Positions 1 to 7,937 of a stretch of DNA of 28,445 bases are shown here, one piece after another. Source of the stretch: a virus; IMG/VR virus record IMGVR_UViG_3300025809_001412, positions 1 to 28,445 of that record, one strand, 5' to 3'. A model generated the notes under the pieces. The model ran no database searches and was not told where the DNA came from. It saw only the letters and a program-made list of their open reading frames with translations. Position 1 is the first letter of the stretch. Every line of letters begins with the position of its first letter. The position numbers and the translations under genes were made by a program.

Positions 1-140
1 CCACGACCACTTCACCGCCATTATTACCCTGTTGTAACTGTTTTACGCCTTGCTCTCCACCTATTCTTCTAACAGTAGCCCGATCCAATACAGCTTCACC
101 CCTGAGGACTCTCGCGCCCATTTCATCATTGGCCATTCCT
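1..140. repeat. Terminal direct repeat, left copy
   Basis: Bases 15-140 are identical to 28320-28445 at the other end of the window. Bases 3-13 also match; position 14 (a versus t) and positions 1-2 (cc versus tt) differ. The repeat lies inside the tape measure gene, whose reading frame continues across the joint. The simplest reading is that the contig closes into a circle of about 28,305 bp; a true biological terminal repeat cannot be excluded from sequence alone. Confidence 0.95.
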
Positions 141-1855
141 CCCATGTGAAAGCTTGGTGGTTGTTGTGAGCTAATTGTGGCCATTTGTGCCGCCCCGGTA
201 GCTCCAATCAAAGAAGCCAAGACCACTCCGCCCGGTCCTGGATAAGTGGCCAAAGCATTAACAATTCCCTTGGCTGTATTCATCGCCGTTTCAGCTAATG
301 CAGCACCTTGGCGGAGCGCGAAAACCTTGGCCGCCGCTTTTCCTTCATCTTTTGCATTACTTTCCACAAGATCAGCAATTCCACCTAACATATCAGAATA
401 AGCTAAGAATGTTTGATGGGCCACATCTAAAGATTTCTTCTTTTCCTTGTCAAGCTGATCTATTCTTGTCTCGTGAATTGCCTGGTTTCTTTCCGCCTCT
501 ATATTATCAATTGCTTCTTGTACTCCAGCTTGTTCTTCTGCCTTTTCGGCTAGCTCTTGGAGCCGTTCAATTTCCTTATCATATTTTAGATTAATTTGAT
601 CTATTTCGGAGCCGGAAATCTTTATCAATTCATCAGATAATTGTTCTCTTGCGGCCAAAATAGCATTTTCAGATTCGGCTTGTTTTCTTCTGAATTCTTC
701 TATATCACCTAATATTTGAGCTTCTCTTTCTGCTAACAAAACAGCTCTTTCCAAAGCTTCATTTCTATCTTTTTCGGCCTCGGCTAATCTCTCGGCTTCT
801 TCTGCCTGTTCAAATTCAAAATCAGCCAATTGGCCAGCCATTTCCACCGATGCTTCTTGCATCTTATTAAGGCCACCCAAATTCTTTTCCATTTCCGCTA
901 ATTGATTTTTAGCCTGTTCATACATTTGGAATAAGGCTTGGGCTTCTTTTGTTCCCTTTTGGGTAATATCTAAATTGTTACTCGCGGAGCTTGTTTGTAA
1001 TTGTAGCGTTCTCAATTGCTCTTTCTGTTCATCGGAAATCACCATTTGAGATGATCCAAGCTTTAAGGCTGAATTACCTAAGCGATTTACTAAATCTAAT
1101 TCTCTTTTCTTTTCTTGGATTAGCGTTTCTTGTGCCTGAATATTATCTTCTATCCCTTCAAAAGCTGCCCGTTGTGCCTGTTTAATTGCGTATTCATATT
1201 CACCAATTGCCCCGGTTACAAAATCGATTCTTTCTTCTAATTCTCTATAAGTAGAAGCGGCTTCTAACAGGTTATTTTCTTGGTCTTTCTGGGTATTAAT
1301 CAAAAGCTTTTGAGCTTCCCTGTATTCAAGAGTTAATTGTTTTACTCTCTCTAGTTCTTTTTTATGAGACTGATATCCTAGTGTAAGCGCTCCGATTGCA
1401 ATAGCAGCGGCGACCACATAAGGATTTAGATTCTTGAAGGACATTGTCAATCCTTCGGCTACTGCAAAAGTATCGGCCAGACCATCAGCAGCTTCCGCCA
1501 ATTGTGGATTCACTTCTCTAAGAGCTAAACCAACGGAAGAAAAACCGCGGTCGATATCTCCACTTGCATCTGCCACGCCCTCCATTTTATGCTCAGCTCT
1601 AGCGGCCGATTGTGCCATTAGATCAAATTCTTTGGCTCCTCTTGTGGCTGATCTGGAAGCGGCTTGGGCTGATTTCTTGTTTTGTTCAGAAGATTTCTTA
1701 GCAGCTTTTTCGGCTTGTTTGAGCTGTCTGTCAAGAGCGGCCACCATCTTCTTGGCTTCTTGATCTGTGATATTTGGGATTGATTTCAATTTAGCTTTTA
1801 AATCGGAAATATTGGCCTTGTATGAAATTTCAATGCTTTTCTTTTCGGTCGCCAT
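1..1855 (-). CDS. Tail tape measure protein (N-terminal 618 codons; rest at 28223-28445)
   Basis: This is the tape measure protein, which sets tail length and is packed inside the tail tube. It starts at ATG 1855 behind AGGGTG, two bases after the stop of the preceding gene. The frame runs off the left edge and continues through the repeated end to the stop at 28223, giving 645 residues in the closed molecule. The protein is long, helical and rich in Glu, Lys, Ala and Gln, with coiled-coil stretches over most of residues 10-480. A hydrophobic segment lies near residues 144-162 and an Ala/Gly-rich tract near 520-560. The C-terminal part with SFHMGGM followed by ARVLRGEAVLDR is typical of tape measures. 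Using the usual 0.15 nm per residue rule, a tail of roughly 95-100 nm is inferred. Its place after the G/GT chaperone pair fits the standard siphovirus order. Confidence 0.88.
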   Translation of the reverse strand, partial: MATEKKSIEISYKANISDLKAKLKSIPNITDQEAKKMVAALDRQLKQAEKAAKKSSEQNKKSAQAASRSATRGAKEFDLMAQSAARAEHKMEGVADASGDIDRGFSSVGLALREVNPQLAEAADGLADTFAVAEGLTMSFKNLNPYVVAAAIAIGALTLGYQSHKKELERVKQLTLEYREAQKLLINTQKDQENNLLEAASTYRELEERIDFVTGAIGEYEYAIKQAQRAAFEGIEDNIQAQETLIQEKKRELDLVNRLGNSALKLGSSQMVISDEQKEQLRTLQLQTSSASNNLDITQKGTKEAQALFQMYEQAKNQLAEMEKNLGGLNKMQEASVEMAGQLADFEFEQAEEAERLAEAEKDRNEALERAVLLAEREAQILGDIEEFRRKQAESENAILAAREQLSDELIKISGSEIDQINLKYDKEIERLQELAEKAEEQAGVQEAIDNIEAERNQAIHETRIDQLDKEKKKSLDVAHQTFLAYSDMLGGIADLVESNAKDEGKAAAKVFALRQGAALAETAMNTAKGIVNALATYPGPGGVVLASLIGATGAAQMATISSQQPPSFHMGGMANDEMGARVLRGEAVLDRATVRRIGGEQGVKQLQQGNNGGEVVV

Positions 1856-1857
1856 AA

Positions 1858-2331
1858 TTACACCCTTTTCATTAGATCATTCGCTAATGCTTTTACAATT
1901 TTATTGGAAGATTTATTTAACGGCTTAACCAATAATTCAGTAGCTGCCCTTCGACCTTGTGGTAATATGATCTCTTTTCCATCTTTATTTTTAGAATCTT
2001 CTCCAAATTTTATCGCCCAAGAGTAGGGAGCGTCATTCCTAAGAAAGACCTCAATTTGCCCATTGGCTGTAACCCTGATCCCCCTTCTAAATTTTTGATA
2101 TGACTTCTTAGAAGTCCTTCGGAAAAATACGATATTCCCTTCATTATCTTTCCGGATCATAGGCTTTCTTTTTGGCCAATCTTTTCGAGCTTCCTTTTCA
2201 ATTATAGATAATTGTTCATCCATAATTTTTTCAGCTCCGGGCGCTACGGTTTTCAGAAAATCCAAGAATACTTCTTCCATATCTTCCGAGATTCCCACGG
2301 TTGAATTTCCTGATTTGTAGTTTTTTGCCAT
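1858..2331 (-). CDS. Putative minor tail or tail-completion protein
   Basis: 157 residues, starting at ATG 2331, three bases after the stop of the G/GT frame and two bases ahead of the tape measure start. It is a soluble, basic protein: a helical N-terminal half (residues 15-60), a beta-rich middle with VFFRRTS and QIEVFLRNDAPYSWAIKFGED, and a helical C-terminus. The middle resembles the strand pattern of HK97 gp10-like tail completion proteins, which often contain an aromatic-Ala near a Phe-Gly pair. That family usually sits before the tail tube, however, not after the chaperones. I therefore give only a structural or assembly role, inferred mostly from its place between chaperone and tape measure. 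Confidence 0.5.
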   Translation of the reverse strand: MAKNYKSGNSTVGISEDMEEVFLDFLKTVAPGAEKIMDEQLSIIEKEARKDWPKRKPMIRKDNEGNIVFFRRTSKKSYQKFRRGIRVTANGQIEVFLRNDAPYSWAIKFGEDSKNKDGKEIILPQGRRAATELLVKPLNKSSNKIVKALANDLMKRV

Positions 2332-2333
2332 TT

Positions 2334-2896
2334 TTATTTTCCGATTTCTTTGGAGATCATTTCTTCCATTCTAGCCCTTTTCAAGGCCGATCGCCTATCT
2401 TTTATTTGTTCCGGGCTTGAATGTGCCAAACGATAATCCGCTAGAATCTTAACCTGGTTCTCTTGGCTTAAACTATAAAACCATTCGGGATCTTGATTCC
2501 AGTCCTTAGAAATGCGAATCGCTAAAAGATCAAGTGATCCTTTAGCACTTAGGAAAAATTTGCGGTTTGCTCCACATCATCTTCCGTTGGAATTGCTTTC
2601 ATCATTTCGACTAGAACAAGAGATCCCATTTCATAGACATCCGATAACAGAACACCACTTCCCAAAAGCCTATCCATTATCTTGTGACCAAACAATATAG
2701 GATCACCACTAGCTATTTTATAAGCCGGCAAGATTTTCGCGTGATCTACTCCCACGGCTATCGCTGCAGCACAAAGGCGGCCAAGCTGGGCCCGGTTTGG
2801 TTCGCTTCCCCAGATAGATACGAAATCCACACAAGTAGCCAAAGATTTCGGCATGTGGATTTCGTGTTCTCCTAACTTTTTTAAATTCAGCTTCAT
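2334..2896 (-). CDS. Tail assembly chaperone GT fusion made by -1 frameshift
   Basis: The downstream frame 2555-2334 has no start codon of its own but is open for 73 codons and ends at TAA three bases before the next gene. Slipping back one base on A AAT TTT (2561-2555) joins residue 114 of the upstream G protein to this frame and yields a 187-residue product. The added part begins FLSAKGSLDLLAIRISKDW and ends in a charged helix (KDRRSALKRARMEEMISKE). This is the architecture of lambda G/GT: G binds the tape measure, and the T extension recruits tail tube subunits. The location between tail tube and tape measure is exactly as expected. The fusion is inferred; the signal itself is visible in the sequence. 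Confidence 0.85.
2521..2561 (-). promoter_or_regulatory. Programmed -1 ribosomal frameshift signal
   Basis: On the minus strand the heptamer A AAT TTT (2561-2555) sits in the G frame as GCA AAT TTT and fits X XXY YYZ. Eight bases later (2554-2547, containing the zero-frame stop) a hairpin begins. GCTAAAGGAT (2546-2537) pairs with ATCTTTTAGC (2530-2521) with one G-U pair, and a further C-G pair closes a tetraloop. Slippery site, 8-base spacer and 11-bp stem match the standard layout of -1 frameshift signals. Confidence 0.85.
2549..2896 (-). CDS. Tail assembly chaperone G
   Basis: 115 residues, start ATG 2896 behind AAGAGGTACAAA. It is the zero-frame product of the G/GT pair and would be the more abundant form, coating the tape measure during tail assembly. 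The sequence is mostly helical, with MPKSLATCVDFVSIWGS near the start and an Ala-rich stretch (RLCAAAIAVGV). No catalytic motif is seen. The identification rests on gene order (tail tube, this gene, tape measure), on size and on the frameshift signal near its stop. Such small chaperones vary widely in sequence, so similarity alone would not identify it. Confidence 0.82.
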   Translation of the reverse strand: MKLNLKKLGEHEIHMPKSLATCVDFVSIWGSEPNRAQLGRLCAAAIAVGVDHAKILPAYKIASGDPILFGHKIMDRLLGSGVLLSDVYEMGSLVLVEMMKAIPTEDDVEQTANFS

Positions 2897-2923
2897 TTTG
2901 TACCTCTTTAAAAGCTGTTAATA

Positions 2924-3433
2924 TTAAACTGGCCCAGTAACGACAGAACCACCGTAACAAGTGAAATTCAATGTGAAAGCACTTGGATCACCTTCCGCAA
3001 AATCCAAAGAACAAACACATTTTGATAATGTAACAGTATGATCCGCATCATCGCCAAAATCAGTTCCTTCCGCGGTGTATCTAAAATCAATACAGTAATG
3101 TTCTACATAAGGCACCCCGGTTACACCAGTAGAAATATTAGCACTATAATTCCCGGATTTATTGATAAAATCTCTAACCGATCCGGCTTCCGCTCCATCA
3201 GTAAATTGGCGGAAATGGAAAGAAAATGATCCAGTAATAGCTTGCTGATCTTGTTTTCGAATTGCGGAGAAATTACCACGATCCATTACGACAAGCTCAC
3301 TAAATTCATTTGGTTCTGAAAAAGAGAAGTTTCCATCTTCATAAGCTACTTCCAGAATCACTGGGGAACCAGTTCCATCGATTAGCTCTATTTTACCATC
3401 TCTTTTTGTTTTCGGTACGACTGAATAAGCCAT
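2924..3433 (-). CDS. Major tail tube protein
   Basis: 169 residues, start ATG 3433 with an AGGAG site. The protein is almost entirely beta-strand and turn, rich in Ser, Thr, Gly and Asp, with no membrane segment. Its strand pattern (KIELIDGTGSPVILEVAYEDGN, then GSFSFHFRQFTDG, then FTLNFTCYGGSV near the end) suits the beta-sandwich fold shared by siphovirus tail tube proteins. It is directly upstream of the G/GT chaperones, which is the normal place for the tube gene. A head decoration protein would also be beta-rich, but the context favours the tube. Confidence 0.75.
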   Translation of the reverse strand: MAYSVVPKTKRDGKIELIDGTGSPVILEVAYEDGNFSFSEPNEFSELVVMDRGNFSAIRKQDQQAITGSFSFHFRQFTDGAEAGSVRDFINKSGNYSANISTGVTGVPYVEHYCIDFRYTAEGTDFGDDADHTVTLSKCVCSLDFAEGDPSAFTLNFTCYGGSVVTGPV

Positions 3434-3452
3434 GTTAATCTCCTGTTATATT

Positions 3453-3884
3453 TTATTGTATTGTGTGTAATGCGATAAATTCTAGTGTGATTATAACATA
3501 TTCTTGGCTCTCTGTGACATCACGAGTTGAACCTTCATATCTTATAGTAAATTCGTTATTAGCGGAATAAGCTTCTAAGACCTTTTGGATCACTTCTTGT
3601 TCGGTATCCATTGAAAGATCGTAGTCAGTTGGATATATATCTAGCGGTCTGAGCCGATACGAAAAGATCACTTGAACCGGAGTGGAAACATATACCCCCA
3701 CGGATCTTCTTTGTCTTTCTTCCATCGCGGTTGAAGATGCTAATTTGACCCCAAAAGCTAAATTGGCCACGGTGTTTTCCGTTCTACCAAAGAAGTCCGG
3801 GCTATGCTTTGTTTGTTGAAAGCCAGGAAGGGAACCAACCTTGGAAGCTATTTCTGATCTAACTTGGGAGAATTTTACAGCCAT
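3453..3884 (-). CDS. Putative tail terminator or neck protein
   Basis: 143 residues; the start ATG 3884 overlaps the previous stop by one base (TAATG), implying coupled translation. The alternation of helices and strands is typical of tail terminator proteins that cap the tube and join the head: an N-terminal helix, then VGVYVSTPVQVIFSYRLRP, a DLSMDTEQEVIQKVLEAY helix, and a final strand EYVIITLEFIAL. Position just before the tail tube gene supports this. No residue-level signature is available, so the name is an inference from order and size; it may instead be another neck component. Confidence 0.6.
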   Translation of the reverse strand: MAVKFSQVRSEIASKVGSLPGFQQTKHSPDFFGRTENTVANLAFGVKLASSTAMEERQRRSVGVYVSTPVQVIFSYRLRPLDIYPTDYDLSMDTEQEVIQKVLEAYSANNEFTIRYEGSTRDVTESQEYVIITLEFIALHTIQ

Positions 3885-4645
3885 TATCTTCTTCTGCCTC
3901 GTGAGCTGCCAGGATTACAAAGATAAATTACAGGCTGTTTGGCTACTCTTTGATTTGGAGATTCAGAAGTTCCGGAATGATCAAAATCATAAATGAAATT
4001 TATTTGTTTCCACGCGTGATGATATTGTCTGAAATGTTCCCCGGCGAGATCCAAATAACGCCCGTTGGATTGGCCTAAGCTCGAATGGAAATCTCGGAAT
4101 ATATAATACAAAGTTAGATTCTGATGTGCTTCTCGGAATGATTCCGCGCTCATAACAAGATATTCCAGGCCACCACCTTCTTGTCTTAACTTCTGGATCA
4201 TTGTGTACCAAGCTTCATCTATATATGTTTGGTAGGAAGTTAGATTGGATGGTCTTATATCTGCCAGCTGAGAATAAGTGGAAGTTAGATCACCATCGGA
4301 TATCACTGGATATAATCTTCTCTTAACCAGGGCCGCGTTTCTTCTAAATATAAAGGGTGACCCTTCAAGCGTTACGGTCCATTCCTGGACATATCCTTCC
4401 CCTAAATTCAAGCTATCAGATAGAAGGGAAGCGGAATGTGTGTATTGTGGAATATTCCCCGGATAAGTAGCCGTGGCATTATCCACAGTTTTGGACCCAT
4501 CCGGAGCAATTAAAGTATACTTGACCCCAGTAGGAGAAACCAAAGCGCCATCCCGATATATCGGAAGTAGGGAAGTTTGTGATTTTCCTCTTTCCAATAA
4601 TTCTGGGACTTTTATTTGTGGAGCGTATGGAGTCGAAGAATTCAT
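3884..4645 (-). CDS. Putative head-tail connector component
   Basis: 253 residues. Its ATG at 4645 overlaps the preceding stop as ATGA. The first half is beta-rich, with VKYTLIAPDGSKT and VQEWTVTLEGSPFIFRRNAAL resembling an immunoglobulin-like sandwich. The second half is helical and aromatic (YQTYIDEAWYTMIQKLRQEG, AHQNLTLYYIFRDF) and contains LAGEHFRQYHHAWKQ. The C-terminus is short and basic (SSRGRRR). I do not recognise the family. Lying between capsid and tail genes in an overlapping set, it is most likely a neck or adaptor protein, possibly with its Ig-like part exposed on the virion. Confidence 0.5.
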   Translation of the reverse strand: MNSSTPYAPQIKVPELLERGKSQTSLLPIYRDGALVSPTGVKYTLIAPDGSKTVDNATATYPGNIPQYTHSASLLSDSLNLGEGYVQEWTVTLEGSPFIFRRNAALVKRRLYPVISDGDLTSTYSQLADIRPSNLTSYQTYIDEAWYTMIQKLRQEGGGLEYLVMSAESFREAHQNLTLYYIFRDFHSSLGQSNGRYLDLAGEHFRQYHHAWKQINFIYDFDHSGTSESPNQRVAKQPVIYLCNPGSSRGRRR

Positions 4646-5307
4646 TTTAATATCCTATGATATATTTCCATTCCCTGAGATTCATAATCAGTCATAAACT
4701 TTTTCATATCGTTTAGAATTTGATAGTGTTCGTTTAATTTGATCTTTACTTCTGGGATGTGCTGTGATCCAGATAATCTGTTTATTGTTTTTTGGTGGCT
4801 AAATGTTTGAAGTTCCCAAAAGTGAGGCTCTGGACTGGGAAGAATGTTATTTATGAGCAAATTACACGACCACCGCCAGAAAGATTCTTTATCCATTTTT
4901 TTAATAATTTGACCACCTACCACGCGAATTTCCAGCCATTTCGGAACGTGATATTTTCCGCCTCTTACTGGATAGATATGCATATAGTCATATTGTTGTG
5001 GAGAAAGATAGATCCAGCCCTTTTGTTGAAGTCTTCCGATTCTTGATCCAGCTTCACCAATTTCACCGCTAATTTGATGCACTCCATTAACACCAGGAAC
5101 AATTCTTTCCATTCTGATATTAGGAACAAACAATCCAATTCTTTCCATTTCGGGGTCTTTCTTCTTGGATTCTTTTGGAACATTGAAATAATGAAAGGAC
5201 CAGTTTGTAGGATGAAATTTATAATAAAAAGGGTGATTCGGTCTGGTTGGAAGTGTTTGGGGAGCATCCGGTTTAGACATAGCCCAAGGTTGTGGTTTAA
5301 TATTCAT
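4642..5307 (-). CDS. Unrecognised virion-region protein next to the capsid gene
   Basis: 221 residues, start ATG 5307 behind AGAGGTACAC, a variant of a ribosome site reused elsewhere in this genome. The N-terminus is Pro-rich (KPDAPQTLPTRPNHPFYYKFHPTNW). The middle contains GGKYHVPKWLEIRVVGG, a small beta segment, followed by helices with several Trp (FWRWSCNLLINN). No known motif is visible. The gene directly follows the major capsid gene and overlaps the next gene by four bases, so a head-completion or connector role is plausible. That role is inferred only from position. Confidence 0.5.
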   Translation of the reverse strand: MNIKPQPWAMSKPDAPQTLPTRPNHPFYYKFHPTNWSFHYFNVPKESKKKDPEMERIGLFVPNIRMERIVPGVNGVHQISGEIGEAGSRIGRLQQKGWIYLSPQQYDYMHIYPVRGGKYHVPKWLEIRVVGGQIIKKMDKESFWRWSCNLLINNILPSPEPHFWELQTFSHQKTINRLSGSQHIPEVKIKLNEHYQILNDMKKFMTDYESQGMEIYHRILK

Positions 5308-5337
5308 TGTGTACCTCTACTAATATTTGATATAAAT

Positions 5338-5362
5338 GAGGAAGAATAAACCATCCTTCCCC
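5338..5362 (-). terminator. Weak hairpin after the capsid gene
   Basis: On the minus strand GGGGAAG (5362-5356) pairs with CTTCCTC (5344-5338) with one G-U pair and an 11-base loop. It lies 26 bases past the major capsid stop. The following ATTTATAT is only a poor U-tract, so this may attenuate rather than end transcription. Confidence 0.3.
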
Positions 5363-5387
5363 ATATACTTTTTTTTGAACTTTAGAT

Positions 5388-6320
5388 TTAAACCAAAGTA
5401 GCAATTTCAACACCGCGATCATCATCAATGATAGCCAAACCAAGATAGGCATGTCCAACAATGCGAGTCAATGCTTTTGTTGCATCGCGATCCATTTCGA
5501 TTACGACTTCGCCCATTTCCATTGTTTCAGCAGCTCCCGGAAGACCGGCTGGTGTTCCAGTAGCGAAACCAATAGCACCAGGTCCCCACATAGCAGCCGC
5601 ATAATTAGAGCCGTTATCTGGAACATAGGAAGAAGTATAAATCTCAACGCCCATGAACGCGCCTTTATAGTGTGATCCCTTAGCAGAAATCGCTTCATAA
5701 GAAGGAGCTACGAATTGGAGAATACCAGTTGTCTCCGAGCGGATAGAATCTTGAAGCTCAGCAAATTGAGCCGGAGCCAAAACACAAACGTAAGGACCAG
5801 GAGCGCCTTTTCCACTATCAGCAGCTTCAAGGGTCTGTATAGCATCAAGGAAAACCGAAACCGACATAGCAGCAGCAGAACCAACCTGAGGAGTAAAACC
5901 ACCAAGTAAAGCACCTGTCAAATTAGCGAAACGTGCTTCATAAGAACGAGCGATTGATTCAGCGATACGGAAAGGATCAATATCACCGCCACCCATTCCA
6001 GTCATACTGGCCATATCCGTAATTGAATACGCGAGAGCTTGTCTTTTTACTACAACATCAACATGACCATCAGTTAAAGCCTTATCTGAAACAGCATCGG
6101 CCTCGGTTCCTGAAGAAAATTCAGACCAACCATCTTCACCATCAAGAAACGCTTTTCTAACGCGAATTGTATCGGAACCCATTCCATTTATAGAGCCAAC
6201 GAAGTCCATATAAGGAGTGTTTCGGAGGTTAGTAGAATCAGTCAAAAGAAGTTTAATTTCTTGTGAAATCATTTGAGCTAGTCGAAGATCACCGACCAGA
6301 CTTGTATTGGTAATAGTCAT
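5388..6320 (-). CDS. Major capsid protein
   Basis: 310 residues, start ATG 6320 behind AGGTG. The composition is typical of an HK97-fold capsid protein: Ala-, Gly- and Ser-rich, acidic and without cysteine clusters. Features include an N-terminal helix (DLRLAQMISQEIKLLLTD), an extended E-loop-like region around residues 45-85 (VRKAFLDGEDGWSEF) and a spine helix around residues 115-135 (DPFRIAESIARSYEARFAN). A central domain (PYVCVLAPAQFAELQDSI, MGVEIYTSSYVP) ends with EMDRDATKALTRIVGHAYLGL. It follows scaffold and decoration genes and precedes neck genes. A terminator and a candidate promoter lie immediately upstream, so it may be transcribed more strongly than its neighbours. Confidence 0.88.
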   Translation of the reverse strand: MTITNTSLVGDLRLAQMISQEIKLLLTDSTNLRNTPYMDFVGSINGMGSDTIRVRKAFLDGEDGWSEFSSGTEADAVSDKALTDGHVDVVVKRQALAYSITDMASMTGMGGGDIDPFRIAESIARSYEARFANLTGALLGGFTPQVGSAAAMSVSVFLDAIQTLEAADSGKGAPGPYVCVLAPAQFAELQDSIRSETTGILQFVAPSYEAISAKGSHYKGAFMGVEIYTSSYVPDNGSNYAAAMWGPGAIGFATGTPAGLPGAAETMEMGEVVIEMDRDATKALTRIVGHAYLGLAIIDDDRGVEIATLV

Positions 6321-6414
6321 TTTTACACCTATTTTTTATATTAAATTTTAAGTTGGTTATTTTCTCTTTTGGTGTCCTGTTTTTTACGGGAACGACCCGA
6401 CCAAATTCAATTAC

Positions 6415-6443
6415 AGAATATATCAAAAATTATCATTTTGCAA
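6415..6443 (-). promoter_or_regulatory. Candidate promoter for the capsid gene
   Basis: Minus-strand TTGCAA (6443-6438) and TATTCT (6420-6415) are separated by exactly 17 bases and lie just downstream of a terminator and about 95 bases upstream of the capsid start. Both boxes fit a sigma-70 promoter in four of six positions, so the call is moderate. Confidence 0.45.
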
Positions 6444-6444
6444 C

Positions 6445-6475
6445 AAAAAAACCCTTGGCTCAAAAGAACCAAGGG
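6445..6475 (-). terminator. Rho-independent terminator after the head-fibre gene
   Basis: On the minus strand CCCTTGG (6475-6469) pairs perfectly with CCAAGGG (6458-6452) around a 10-base loop, followed by seven T (6451-6445). It lies 39 bases past the stop of the upstream fibre gene and separates that unit from the capsid gene. Confidence 0.85.
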
Positions 6476-6513
6476 AAATCCGAGAGGTACACCCCGAAAC
6501 TTTTTTTGAGAGA

Positions 6514-7881
6514 TTACATAGAAACTAAGATCTTTAGTCCTGTTTTATTTGTTCCTGCTTTAATTTTACAGTTGTTTCCATCTGTTAATTGAACATCCAA
6601 TTGAACCAAATTGTCATTAGAGTCATAAGCTGACACATGAACAAATTTCTTTCCTAATTGATGATTCAATGTAAGGAAAGTATTAGCTGTTAAGCTGATA
6701 GCGTTAAATTCTGTTCTAAGATCATTAAGATCAACCGAAAGATTACCGTTTGCATCGTTGTAATTCAAAATGTTTTCTGCAATAGCAGAATCAATCTGAA
6801 CAGCAGCACGAGCACGAGCATCAGTGTAATAAAGGTTAGTTCCTTCCGCTACATCATCAGTATCAGCAGCCAAAGAGATAACACCAGAAGCATAAGCAAG
6901 GCCGGACCCTGAAATGCTGATAGCACTTTGAGCACGAGCTTCTGTGAAGTAAAGGTTAGTCCCTTCTGTCACATCGCCAGTATTTCCAGTGAAAGAGTAA
7001 TCGCCACCGCTAAAAGTTAAACCACTTCCAGCTGAGAACTGATTAAAAACACCAGACAAAGGAACAGACAAATTACCTGTTGCTTGATCTACTGATAACA
7101 ATTGAATTTCTGGACCAACAACCGAAGCAGCTTGAACAGATCCACGCGCGCGAGCTTGAGTGAAATAAAGGTTAGTTCCTTCTGCCACATCATCAGTATC
7201 AGCATTTAAAGAGATAACTCCGGCAGCATAAGCCAAGCCAGAACCTGAGATGCTAATAGCACCTTGGGCACGAGCATCTGTGAAATAAAGGTTACTTGCA
7301 CCTTCGCCGACTCCATCAGTATCCGCATTGAAAGAAAATACACCGTTAGAAGCATCATAAGCCAAGCCAGAACCAGCAGAAAAGAATCCTTTGATATCTG
7401 TTGAATCCGCTTGAATTGCTCCGGTAGAAGAATTGTAAATAATTCCGGTTCCGCCTGAGAAATACGATCGAACTTCTGATCCCGAAACATCCGAGCCTTG
7501 AATTTCTGTAAAATCTGCAGTTGTTCCAGCGCTTCCACCATTATGGATGAAAGTTTCAGTACGATCTGAGCTTGTATTTGTGAGGATTAACATGTCCCCT
7601 TCTTGAAGCTCATTTCCAGCTGAATAATTATTAGTTACCCAATCAGCCAAAGAAGTTTCAACGGCATCAACGCTAACATCAGTTACAGCCAAAGACTTAA
7701 TTTTAAGTTGCTTTTCGCCATTAACGATTAGAGTTTCAGCAAGGACAGAAGAATCGCTATGGATTCCCATAATTGCATTTGCTTCGAGCCAAGATTTTCG
7801 GACCGCGTGATTATCTGCCGAGGGATCATTTTCGAGCTGAACGCTACCTTCAAAAATTACATTAGGATTAAAAAAATTCAT
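6514..7881 (-). CDS. Repetitive head-fibre or decoration protein
   Basis: 455 residues, start ATG 7881 behind GGAG. Residues 130-360 are built of Gly/Ser/Ala-rich repeats. NLYFTDAR-type motifs occur at about 197-203, 237-244, 309-316 and 349-356 (the last NLYYTDAR), each paired with SGSGLAYASGVISL-like segments. Such repeats are well known in phage fibre and appendage proteins. The C-terminal 55 residues (FLTLNHQLGKKFVHVSAYD onward) form a separate beta domain that resembles the 70-residue gene at 7938. The gene sits between scaffold and capsid rather than in the tail region. I therefore infer a capsid-attached fibre, although a tail or baseplate fibre is possible. A strong terminator follows it. 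Confidence 0.65.
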   Translation of the reverse strand: MNFFNPNVIFEGSVQLENDPSADNHAVRKSWLEANAIMGIHSDSSVLAETLIVNGEKQLKIKSLAVTDVSVDAVETSLADWVTNNYSAGNELQEGDMLILTNTSSDRTETFIHNGGSAGTTADFTEIQGSDVSGSEVRSYFSGGTGIIYNSSTGAIQADSTDIKGFFSAGSGLAYDASNGVFSFNADTDGVGEGASNLYFTDARAQGAISISGSGLAYAAGVISLNADTDDVAEGTNLYFTQARARGSVQAASVVGPEIQLLSVDQATGNLSVPLSGVFNQFSAGSGLTFSGGDYSFTGNTGDVTEGTNLYFTEARAQSAISISGSGLAYASGVISLAADTDDVAEGTNLYYTDARARAAVQIDSAIAENILNYNDANGNLSVDLNDLRTEFNAISLTANTFLTLNHQLGKKFVHVSAYDSNDNLVQLDVQLTDGNNCKIKAGTNKTGLKILVSM

Positions 7882-7937
7882 TGTTCTCTATCTCCGATTG
7901 GATTCAAATATATAAGGGGTTTTTCCCTAGAGGTATC

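Noticed and set aside
1-140. Genuine biological direct terminal repeat
   Set aside because: The exact match is 126 bp, a size typical of assembler overlap, it lies inside a coding gene, and flanking mismatches are synonymous. Circular closure is simpler, though coverage data would be needed to settle it.
1434-1763. Plus-strand open frame of 109 codons inside the tape measure gene
   Set aside because: It has no ribosome site, an odd Ala/Ser-rich composition and lies antisense to a well-supported coding frame; it is a shadow.
7882-7937. Possible terminator hairpin between the 70-residue gene and the fibre gene
   Set aside because: Pairing is limited to a short GGG/CCC stem around AAAAA without a following T-run.
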